Positions 1 through 6,298 of a DNA stretch of 7,566 nucleotides are shown here, one piece after another. How positions within the stretch are numbered: position 1 is the stretch's first letter; the number at the start of each line of letters is the position of its first letter. Below the pieces are notes generated by a model that was not told where the DNA came from, searched no databases, and saw only the letters and a list, made by a program, of their open reading frames with translations. The position numbers were made by a program, and so were the translations under genes. The DNA comes from Chitinispirillales bacterium (GTDB lineage: Bacteria > Fibrobacterota > Chitinivibrionia > Chitinivibrionales > Chitinispirillaceae), in assembly GCA_031254445.1 (NCBI GenBank), contig JAIRUL010000075.1, positions 1 to 7,566 on the forward strand. Direction: 5' to 3'.

Positions 1-2
1 AC

Positions 3-185
3 GCTCGCCTGTCCATAAATAATCCATCCCTTGGGACTCAAAACAATGGTCAGATTAATTATGATGCAACGAATATCTCAAGGGCAAGCTCTTTTTTCCC
101 CTACTTACCCAGGGTTAGATTTAATTTGATGCAATTCGGTGGATTCATTCGCGCGCTTGTTTATTCCTATCAATTGAATCCATAG
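3..185 (+). CDS. Possible C-terminal end of an unrecognised upstream gene (5' partial)
   Basis: This frame is open from the window edge to a TAG at 183-185, giving about 60 residues that begin ARLSINNPSLGTQNNG and end VYSYQLNP. The composition is protein-like: Asn and Gln rich, then hydrophobic and aromatic around FFPYLPRVRFNLMQFGGF. I cannot place it in a family. A TssK end might be expected next to tssL, but the residues do not resemble a TssK C-terminus as I know it. The DNA is clearly more AT-rich than tssL. The stop codon lies inside the conserved leader motif at 174-184, so the promoter of tssL would begin within this gene. With only 61 codons, an open frame by chance is possible. Confidence 0.35.
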   Translation, partial: ARLSINNPSLGTQNNGQINYDATNISRASSFFPYLPRVRFNLMQFGGFIRALVYSYQLNP

Positions 186-240
186 CGTCACATAATATAT
201 TTTTAACGGGCAGGCACAAAACGTATAGGACTGTACGGAG
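172..240 (+). promoter_or_regulatory. Leader/promoter of tssLM, copy 1 of a duplicated leader
   Basis: This AT-rich leader matches the one before the FHA gene (4176-4241). Shared blocks, in order: TTGAATCCATA (174-184), an AT-rich block ending TATTTTTAACGGG (198-210), and AAAACGTATAGG (218-229). Two promoter readings are possible. One is TTGAAT (174-179) with TATATT (196-201), spacer 16. The other is TTTTAA (201-206) with TATAGG (224-229), spacer 17; its 17-base spacing is kept exactly in the second copy. The second reading would leave only a very short 5' leader before the start at 250. That the leader is a promoter is inferred from its position and conservation. Confidence 0.5.
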
Positions 241-249
241 CATAAGCGA

Positions 250-903
250 ATGCAAAACGACTATCCAAGTCAAATCGACAAAATATGCGCGGAGATCATC
301 GTTGAGGTCATGAACGCGACGAGGCGGACGCCATCTGCCGACGGAGCGGACAAGCTATACGGGGAGCTGTGCGCTAAGTTCGATGCAGCGATAAGGCTGT
401 GCGAGGTGGATCGGTTTCCCGTAGACGCGACGCGGGAGCTCTTGTACCCCCTCGCGGCGTGGGTGGACGAGGCGCTCATGGCCACGCCGCAGTACCGCAG
501 CCACTGGATGGCCAATCCGTTGCAGCTGCGTTATTTTGAGGAGGTGGCGGCGGGGGTGGCCTTTTTCTCTCGGCTCGACGAGCTTAAGGCCGCGCCTGAG
601 GGCAAGGAGCGGCTGCTCGAGATGTACTTTACCTGCCTCGCGCTGGGGTTCAAGGGGATGCACGGCATGGGCGAGCAGAGCGGGCTACGGGAGCTCTTCG
701 AGGACTTGGGCGCAAAGCTAACCGGTATGCGGGTGGGCAGGCAGGGGGCGGCGGCGCTAACCTCGCGCGGGAACGCGCGGAAGGGGCTTCTGAGCTTGCG
801 TAAAGGGCTGCTCGCCGTGTTCTCGCTCTTTATGGTCGTGGCCGCCGTGGTCTACATATCGTCGCTTGCCGGCTACCTGAAATTTTTGGAGGGTTTTTTA
901 TGA
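250..903 (+). CDS. tssL: T6SS membrane-complex protein TssL (DotU/IcmH family), short form
   Basis: TssL is an inner-membrane subunit that joins TssM and TssJ in the T6SS membrane complex and contacts the baseplate from the cytoplasm. The 217 residues show the DotU pattern: an N-terminal helical part, PLAAWVDEALMATP (67-80) corresponding to the family's conserved A-x-x-D-E-x-L segment, W86 in SHWMANPLQ, then LLEMYFTCLALGFKGMHG (122-139), matching the family's LLEL-Y-x-CL-x-LGF-G-Y signature. One C-terminal membrane helix (about 186-206) leaves a tail of about ten residues, the usual N-in/C-out tail-anchored form. There is no C-terminal OmpA-like peptidoglycan-binding domain. ATG 250 is preceded by GGAG at 237-240. 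The stop overlaps the tssM start, so the two are translationally coupled. The family call is by recognised motifs. Confidence 0.92.
   Translation: MQNDYPSQIDKICAEIIVEVMNATRRTPSADGADKLYGELCAKFDAAIRLCEVDRFPVDATRELLYPLAAWVDEALMATPQYRSHWMANPLQLRYFEEVAAGVAFFSRLDELKAAPEGKERLLEMYFTCLALGFKGMHGMGEQSGLRELFEDLGAKLTGMRVGRQGAAALTSRGNARKGLLSLRKGLLAVFSLFMVVAAVVYISSLAGYLKFLEGFL
888..893 (+). promoter_or_regulatory. Ribosome binding site of tssM
   Basis: GGAGGG lies six bases before ATG 900 and nine before the in-frame ATG 903. Both give acceptable spacing, so the first residue is not fully decided. The site lies within the last codons of tssL. Confidence 0.65.
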
Positions 904-3900
904 TGCCCTTCTTTCGGCGAATTGACCTTTCCAGCCGGCCCCTGCTGCTGCTCTGCGGCGGCGCAAAATGCGGCAAGACGACGCTTCTGGCCAAATCCGG
1001 GTTAGCTTGCGAATACCTGCACCCCGACAGCAACTCAATGTCTCAGCGCGAAGCGCCCGTATGGTTTTTCTCAAAGAACGCGGTGTATGTGTCGGGTGCC
1101 TGCGAATTGGGGCCGGTGAAACCGCAGAAGCAGGCGGATCCCGGGGATAAGAAGAAGTCTAAAAAAAATAGGAAAAAGACGGACGCTCCTATGGGCCGGT
1201 TGGACTCATTTTATGCGGAGTTGAAGAAGAACCGGCTGTGGAGGCGCAAGGCGATAGACGGGGCGCTGATGGTCTTGGACATCGGCGATCTGCTAAAATC
1301 CGACGACGCGCGGATCAACAAAACCGCCGCCGAGCTGCGCATGCAGGCCGACGCCATTGTCTCAATGACCGGATACCGGGTGCCCGTATACTTCGTTTTT
1401 AACAAATCCGACAAAATCGAGGGGTTCCGCGAATTGTTTTCGGACAAAAGCGCCGCCGAGCGGATGCCCTGCGTCGGGTCGCTCGTTCATGGCGACGGAG
1501 CGTCAAAGCAGTCCCCAAAGGAGCTCTTCTCGGCGAATTATAGAAAAGTATACGATGCGCTAGCGGATTTGAGCATACAGGGGGCGATAAGCGCCAATCG
1601 CCGCGAACTGCTTGGCAACCAAGCCGAGCCGTCCGTTACGAGCCGCCCCAAAACCGGCATTGCCGGGGAACGGGCGGCGGTATGCCGGCTGACGCAGGAA
1701 ATTTTGATTGCCGAGGACAAGTTATCCGCGCTCATTGAGGCGTTTTTCGGGGATCGCGGGCGAGACCGCCCGTTGCTCGGGGGATTTTTCTTCACGTCAA
1801 GCATGATGGCCAAAGACGGCGAACCGGATAAGTCCGCCGAGTTCTCTAGCAGCGCCCTGCTCGGCGACGTCATACCCGGCGCTAAGCACCGTATAAGGGA
1901 GGCCGGGGAAGGGACGATGTTCCACCACGTCAAGAAGATTTGCCGCCTCTTGCTCATCGCCTTTCTTTTTATCACGGTATGTATGCTGATCCCCGGAAGC
2001 GGCCTGCGCGACGCGCGCTATTTACGCGACGCTAGGGCCGAGCTCGAAGCCCAGCTTGATGCCAAACCGACAGTTGAAACCCAGTACGCCGCGCTGTCGA
2101 CGCTGCTGCGGTCATACGACTTTTTACAAAATGGCATATACCCGCCGGGCAGGCTGATTCTCGGAACCGGCAAGGCCAAGGCGGCGACCATGAACGTATA
2201 CTTAGCTGCGGCGCGGGAGCTTGTGGCCAACCCTGCCGCCGAGCGCCTCGAAGCCTCCATCCGGCAACGGGCAGAACGCGGCGGCGAGCCAACAGCCGAC
2301 GAGCACCAAAGACTCTACCGCTCCCTTGAGGCCTATCTGCTGTTGACAGGCGGATACCCGCCAAACGCCCCTGCGTTTGACATTGCCGCGGTCGCCGAGA
2401 CTGTTGAACGGTCTTTAAAATTGTCCCTCGGCCAACACTATAACGCCATAGACGCAAAAGCCCTGCAAGACAATATCCGCGCGATTATAAAGCTCGCCGC
2501 CAAGGGCATTCTTACCGCGCCGCCAAACGAGGCGGTTATAGTCGCCGCCCGCGAAAAGCTCGCCCGCAATCAGAAAGCCGAGACCGTCTACACCGCCACG
2601 ATGGAGCGCCTACGCGCGCCGAACCGCACCGTCCCGATGAGCAGAATCGCTGGAAAAAGCGAAATCGTCTACCTCGGGCGCGAAGTAAGCGCCCTCTACA
2701 CCCGCGAAGGCTGGGAACAAACCGTCTACTCCGCGCTCATAGACGCCTCCAAAGACCCCTTCAACAATTGGGTAACGGGGCCGTCGAGGGCACCGGTGGA
2801 CGAGAAAGCCTTGCTCTCCGAACTTGTGGTGCTCTACACCGGCGATTTGCGCAATCGGTGGCTGGACTTTATCCGCTCCGCCACGGTAAACCTCCCGGCC
2901 GATTTGACCGCTTTCGCCGGAGACCTCGAAAAGCTCTCAACGCAAAAATCCGAAGTGGGCAGGGCGCTCACCATAGCTTGCTCCCTCGCGACGCAACCCC
3001 GCAGCGATGCCGCGATGCCCGGGGCTCCGTCTAAAAAAACATCGATCGCCGATATTAAAGGTAAGGCCTCCGCCATGACAAATAAATTACGCAGCGACCT
3101 CATGAGCTTCACGCAGAATATGCCGGATCCCTTTGTTGAAGCGAAAAAGACCTTTGAACCCATCGAAGAATTTTTAACTGGGGACGGGTTTATGGGCTAC
3201 CGCAATAGCCTGAGCGAGCTGTCGAAAACGATAAAACAATGCGCCGAGCGCGGCGGCGCGGGCGTCGTTTTCACGTCGCGCGGGGAAAACCCGATATCGC
3301 AAGCCCGCCAAAACCTCGCCAAGGCTTACGCCAACATACCCACCGAGGCCTCCTACGTCGTCAAGCGCCTACTCGAAGACCCGCTCAACCAAGCTGCGGA
3401 GGTACTAGCCAAAGCCGTATCCGCTGAACTAGAGGACGCCTGGTCTGCCGAGGTCTACAAATACTTCAACGACAAGCTGGCCGGACGCTACCCGTTCAAC
3501 AAAAACGCCCCCGATGCGCCGTACCGCGACTTCGAGGAATTCTTCAAACCGCAAAGCGGGACGCTGTGGAAGCACCTAGACAAAAACCTCTCCGGCATCA
3601 TTGAGCGGACGCCCAAAGGCTGGGTACCCGTCGCAACGCCGCCGATATCTATATTTGTAAGCGACAACGCTCTGCTCTGCATAAACCGTGCCGACAATAT
3701 AGCCGCAGCCTTTTTCAGAAACGATGGCGCGGCGCAGCAGGACGTCTCATTCTCCCCGTTCATGTCCAGCTCCGGCACAGTGAGCTTTGCCTTCGGGGAC
3801 AAGAACTTCGACTTCTCCGGCGGACTCCCCGTAACCGTGACCCGCTCATCCGGTGCTGCCGAGACCATCGTCATGCGCATTACGTCCGCAGGCAAAGACG

Positions 3901-4130
3901 CCGGCGAGCTCCGCTTCTCAGGCGAGTGGTCGCTCCTACGCCTCTTTGACGCCGCCAAAATCGAACCGCAGGCAAGAAACCGATACAACGCCCGGTGGTC
4001 CGTGAATGTCCAAAACATCTATACCGCCCACGTGACGTCCATCGTCCAGAGCAATGCAACGGCGCTGTTTGATGAGTCTATTGTTAGGGGGTTTGAGGTG
4101 CCGGAGAAGATGTTGCGGGGGCGGAGGTGA
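900..4130 (+). CDS. tssM: T6SS membrane-complex protein TssM (IcmF family), lacking the N-terminal membrane hairpin
   Basis: TssM spans the inner membrane and periplasm and forms the core of the T6SS trans-envelope complex. In this 1076-residue protein I see: a Walker A motif GGAKCGKT (20-27); the family segment W-x-x-F-Y-A-E-L-K-K-N-R (about 101-112) followed by GALMVLDIGDLL (121-132); an NKSD guanine-type motif (168-171) followed by IEGFRELFSD; PLLGGFFFTS (291-300), equivalent to the family's RGFYFTS; one membrane helix (about 348-365); and a long periplasmic part. The C-terminal part carries GRYPF (862-866), DFEEFFKPQSG from D877, FSGEWSLLRLFD from F1006, and YNARW from Y1029, all typical of the IcmF C-terminal region. 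Odd points: the usual two N-terminal helices before the NTPase are absent, and the DTAG motif expected after the W-F segment (55-70) is replaced by VSGACEL, followed by a Lys-rich insert (74-94). Confidence 0.93.
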   Translation: MMPFFRRIDLSSRPLLLLCGGAKCGKTTLLAKSGLACEYLHPDSNSMSQREAPVWFFSKNAVYVSGACELGPVKPQKQADPGDKKKSKKNRKKTDAPMGRLDSFYAELKKNRLWRRKAIDGALMVLDIGDLLKSDDARINKTAAELRMQADAIVSMTGYRVPVYFVFNKSDKIEGFRELFSDKSAAERMPCVGSLVHGDGASKQSPKELFSANYRKVYDALADLSIQGAISANRRELLGNQAEPSVTSRPKTGIAGERAAVCRLTQEILIAEDKLSALIEAFFGDRGRDRPLLGGFFFTSSMMAKDGEPDKSAEFSSSALLGDVIPGAKHRIREAGEGTMFHHVKKICRLLLIAFLFITVCMLIPGSGLRDARYLRDARAELEAQLDAKPTVETQYAALSTLLRSYDFLQNGIYPPGRLILGTGKAKAATMNVYLAAARELVANPAAERLEASIRQRAERGGEPTADEHQRLYRSLEAYLLLTGGYPPNAPAFDIAAVAETVERSLKLSLGQHYNAIDAKALQDNIRAIIKLAAKGILTAPPNEAVIVAAREKLARNQKAETVYTATMERLRAPNRTVPMSRIAGKSEIVYLGREVSALYTREGWEQTVYSALIDASKDPFNNWVTGPSRAPVDEKALLSELVVLYTGDLRNRWLDFIRSATVNLPADLTAFAGDLEKLSTQKSEVGRALTIACSLATQPRSDAAMPGAPSKKTSIADIKGKASAMTNKLRSDLMSFTQNMPDPFVEAKKTFEPIEEFLTGDGFMGYRNSLSELSKTIKQCAERGGAGVVFTSRGENPISQARQNLAKAYANIPTEASYVVKRLLEDPLNQAAEVLAKAVSAELEDAWSAEVYKYFNDKLAGRYPFNKNAPDAPYRDFEEFFKPQSGTLWKHLDKNLSGIIERTPKGWVPVATPPISIFVSDNALLCINRADNIAAAFFRNDGAAQQDVSFSPFMSSSGTVSFAFGDKNFDFSGGLPVTVTRSSGAAETIVMRITSAGKDAGELRFSGEWSLLRLFDAAKIEPQARNRYNARWSVNVQNIYTAHVTSIVQSNATALFDESIVRGFEVPEKMLRGRR

Positions 4131-4144
4131 TGGCGGGAAGATAT

Positions 4145-4154
4145 AACGTATAGG
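4145..4154 (+). repeat. Extra copy of the AACGTATAGG leader element
   Basis: This 10-base element lies 14 bases after the tssM stop and is identical to bases 220-229 in the tssL leader. A variant, AAACTATAGG, is at 4222-4231. The rest of the leader does not accompany this copy on its upstream side. It may be a protein-binding site, a remnant of duplication, or chance. Confidence 0.3.
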
Positions 4155-4175
4155 AAATTATTTACACTCTCCTTA

Positions 4176-4241
4176 TTTTGAATCCATACCGCATATATTG
4201 TATTTTCAAGGGATACTTATAAAACTATAGGGTAGGGTAGC
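4176..4241 (+). promoter_or_regulatory. Leader/promoter of the FHA-transglycosylase gene, copy 2 of a duplicated leader
   Basis: It shares with the tssL leader TTGAATCCATA (4178-4188), a TATTTTCAAGGG block (4201-4212) and AAAACTATAGG (4221-4231). Distances from the first block agree within one or two bases. Possible promoter readings are TTGAAT (4178-4183) with a poorer -10 such as GTATTT (4200-4205), spacer 16, or TTTTCA (4203-4208) with TATAGG (4226-4231), spacer exactly 17 as in copy 1. The 117-base gap after tssM, together with this leader, suggests the FHA gene has its own promoter. Confidence 0.5.
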
Positions 4242-4247
4242 GGTAAA

Positions 4248-5564
4248 ATGGATTTTTACATAAAAAGATTAGACAAAAAAGGCGAGCATCCCATCCCGCT
4301 TGCGGGGACGACAAGCTTGGGCCGCCACCCGAGCAACACCGTCGCGCTGTCGGCAGACGACAGGTGTGTGTCGGGGTATCATGCGCTCATCTACGTGACG
4401 CCCGATAGGCTGCTCCTGCAGGATATGCAGAGTACCAACGGCACATACGTCAACGGCGGGAGGGTACAGGGCGAGCGCGCCATAAAAGAGGGCGACGAGA
4501 TAGGCCTAGGGCAAAGCGGCCCAAGGTTTCGGGTGGTTTGCGGCGGCGACGCCGAAAATGCCGGAGCGGCCGCCAATGCCGTACCTGAGCGCTATAATGC
4601 TGATATCCAGCAGATGTCAGCGGCATCGGCTGCAACCTCCACGCTGCTCCTTACGCCTATCCCGATTCCGAAGAACAATGCGCCTGCGGCCGCCGCGACG
4701 GTTACCGTCAAAGCGCCTGCTGTCCCCAAACACATCGTTACCGCAGTCATCGCCGCTGTCGCACTGGCGGCACTGATAACGATGGTATTGTTTACATCGG
4801 TGGGCTTCGGCAAAACAAAGCCGTCATCGTCATCGCCGCCCAAAAGGTTTGCGTTCGTGCACGGAGAGTCCTCTCTTGATGCCACCGAAGACGATATCGG
4901 CATGGTCGGGGCCGGTATACCCACCGGCGACCGGTCTGACGTGGAGGTGAGGATAGACGCGATACTCCGGCGATTCGGCGAGCGCGACTACCAAATCCCC
5001 CCCGAAATGCTCGATCGCGTCGAGTACTACATTGCCCAATACACCGGCAACAAGAAGCGCACCGTGGCCACGTATATGGAGCGTAGGAGGCACTATTTTC
5101 CAATGATCCGCCGCGTTTTTACCGAAAAAAACATCCCGCTCGACCTCGCCTACGTCTCCATCGTCGAAAGCGGCCTAGACCCTCAGGCGCTTAGCCCCGC
5201 CGGGGCGAAGGGGCTGTGGCAATTCATGCCAACGACGGCCCGCACCTACGGCCTTGATGTCTCCACCCACCGTGACGAGCGCACCGACCCCGAAAAATCC
5301 ACCTACGCCGCCGCGGCGTACTTTAAGGACTTAATAGCTATTTTTGGCTCAAAAAGCTCCGTAATGCTCTGCATGGCCGCCTACAATGCGGGCGAAAACC
5401 GGATTATCAACGCGTTGAAGCGCATCCCCGACCCGGTGAATAATCGCGATTTTTGGTATCTGTACAAAAGGAAGTGGCTGGCGGAGGAGACAAACGAGTA
5501 CTTACCGCAAATACTGGCGATCATAATCATCTCGGAGCATATGGAGGAATACGGGTTTGAGTAG
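4248..5564 (+). CDS. FHA domain - membrane helix - lytic transglycosylase (SLT) fusion protein, probable T6SS accessory
   Basis: FHA domains bind phosphothreonine peptides; SLT-fold transglycosylases cleave the glycan strands of peptidoglycan. The FHA domain spans about residues 5-97, with the key residues present: G25-R26, S42, H45 and N64-G65-T66. An Ala/Pro-rich linker (about 103-160) leads to one membrane helix (163-187), then a Ser/Pro-rich linker and an SLT domain (about 283-430). The SLT domain has the catalytic Glu in SIVESGLDP (E307), GAKGLWQFMPTTARTYGL (319-336) and AAYNAGENRI (377-386), closest to the MltD-like subgroup. The layout predicts a cytoplasmic FHA domain and a periplasmic enzyme. 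FHA proteins are common T6SS post-translational regulators, and some T6SSs recruit a transglycosylase for assembly; combining both in one chain beside tssLM is the notable point. ATG 4248 has only a weak upstream purine-rich site (GGTAGCGG, 4236-4243). No LysM repeats are seen. Confidence 0.9.
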   Translation: MDFYIKRLDKKGEHPIPLAGTTSLGRHPSNTVALSADDRCVSGYHALIYVTPDRLLLQDMQSTNGTYVNGGRVQGERAIKEGDEIGLGQSGPRFRVVCGGDAENAGAAANAVPERYNADIQQMSAASAATSTLLLTPIPIPKNNAPAAAATVTVKAPAVPKHIVTAVIAAVALAALITMVLFTSVGFGKTKPSSSSPPKRFAFVHGESSLDATEDDIGMVGAGIPTGDRSDVEVRIDAILRRFGERDYQIPPEMLDRVEYYIAQYTGNKKRTVATYMERRRHYFPMIRRVFTEKNIPLDLAYVSIVESGLDPQALSPAGAKGLWQFMPTTARTYGLDVSTHRDERTDPEKSTYAAAAYFKDLIAIFGSKSSVMLCMAAYNAGENRIINALKRIPDPVNNRDFWYLYKRKWLAEETNEYLPQILAIIIISEHMEEYGFE

Positions 5565-5689
5565 ACACCAACAGCCAATATTGGGAGCTCAGTTGTCGGC
5601 AGCGGAACAGCGACGCATCGCGGCGGAATATCTCAAGTAGCGAAACCAATGCACTGTCATTGCCGAACGCTGACGATGGTACATAAATT
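5565..5689. other. Intergenic stretch with no supported gene
   Basis: I find no ORF of useful length with a start and ribosome site here. The frame directly following the FHA stop can be read from about 5566 to a TGA near 5693, but it has no good start and an unconvincing composition. A 10-base perfect palindrome, CCAATATTGG, lies at 5575-5584; it has no T-run, so it is not a convincing terminator. Confidence 0.4.
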
Positions 5690-5911
5690 GTGCTGAGGAA
5701 CATACTGCTTGATCCGAAAGATTCTTATCGACGGACCTTTGAAGCCTATGTGAGTTGTACGGTCTCTGCTGATAGTGGGGAGCTGGTTAGCATCGAGGCA
5801 CTGATTGAAGAACCTGGGTCTAAGACGTCGCCTTCGACTGGAAAGAAGCACGTATCCGGTAAATTTAATCTTACGACCAATGGGACGGCTATGAAATGCT
5901 ATTCTCAATAA
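5690..5911 (+). pseudogene. Short ORF, possible gene remnant
   Basis: The open frame would begin at GTG 5690 and code for 73 residues, including DSYRRTFEAYVSCTVSADSG and ELVSIEALIEEPGS. I see no ribosome binding site before the GTG, and I do not recognise the protein. The composition (alternating beta-type residues, low Cys) could fit part of an extracellular or beta-rich protein. It overlaps the next ORF in another frame (frames 2 and 1), so the two may be pieces of one decayed gene separated by a frameshift. The evidence is weak; it may be non-coding. Confidence 0.22.
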
Positions 5912-6267
5912 CGGGTGATAATGCTATAACCGCGCCGTTGGTGTTGAGCATAGGAACGCTGCCGCCGTCAGCAACCGTGAAGGTAAGGAACGTGCGCCTC
6001 TTCAGCGGCCATGACAACATAGCAGTAATGCCACCATCCCCTCCAATGATTGCCGTAAAAGGTAGAACGCTGAATGTGTCATTGCCTAGTAAGACCGGCC
6101 AATGGACGATAATGGTGCTAAACTTGCAAGGCAACATCGTTGCGGGTTTTAAAATCACCGGCAGCAAGAGCCTCTCATTGAGGAATAAAGACGTTTTTCC
6201 GAAGGGAGCGTATATTATTGATGTCATGGGCTGGCGTGACCAAAATAAGCGAATCGTGTTGGATTAA
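5896..6267 (+). CDS. Small ORF ending in a type IX-like C-terminal sorting domain; probable gene remnant
   Basis: The 123 residues divide into an unrecognised beta-rich first part (about 1-60) and a tail, about 61-123, with the pattern LNVSLP-x5-GQWTIMVLNLQGNIVAG, then LSLRNKDVFPKGAYIIDV and a final KRIVLD. That order (W-x-hydrophobic strand, D/N-L-x-G, then L-P-x-G-x-Y-hydrophobic and a basic KxVL end) is how Por/T9SS-type C-terminal signal domains look in Bacteroidota and Fibrobacterota. Such domains normally end large secreted proteins with an N-terminal signal peptide; here no signal peptide or catalytic domain is present. The frame is open upstream only to 5869, where a TAA at 5866-5868 closes it. 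GGGACGG at 5882-5888 could serve as a ribosome site for ATG 5896. Either a small real gene or the 3' end of a degraded secreted-protein gene. Confidence 0.4.
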   Translation: MLFSITGDNAITAPLVLSIGTLPPSATVKVRNVRLFSGHDNIAVMPPSPPMIAVKGRTLNVSLPSKTGQWTIMVLNLQGNIVAGFKITGSKSLSLRNKDVFPKGAYIIDVMGWRDQNKRIVLD

Positions 6268-6286
6268 AAAATGAGAACCATCAGCC

Positions 6287-6292
6287 AGGAGG
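6287..6292 (+). promoter_or_regulatory. Ribosome binding site of the beta-propeller gene
   Basis: AGGAGG lies six bases before ATG 6299. It is the strongest Shine-Dalgarno sequence in the window and fixes the start of a gene that has no stop inside the window. Confidence 0.75.
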
Positions 6293-6298
6293 CGATAT

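Noticed and set aside
71..82. GAATATCTCAAG, also found at 5626-5637
   Set aside because: Twelve shared bases with no extension on either side; chance is a sufficient explanation.
1538..1975. Reverse-strand open frame of 145 codons opposite tssM
   Set aside because: It lies wholly within tssM, shows Ser/Arg-rich shadow composition and no recognisable motif; tssM itself is strongly supported.
2032..2457. Reverse-strand open frame of 141 codons opposite tssM
   Set aside because: Arg-rich low-quality composition typical of antisense reading through a real gene.
3488..4018. Reverse-strand open frame of 176 codons opposite the 3' part of tssM
   Set aside because: The + strand here codes for the conserved IcmF C-terminal motifs, so this is a shadow of GC-biased codons.
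5575..5584. Perfect palindrome CCAATATTGG after the FHA gene
   Set aside because: Only ten bases with no loop and no T-run, so it is too weak to call a terminator or operator.
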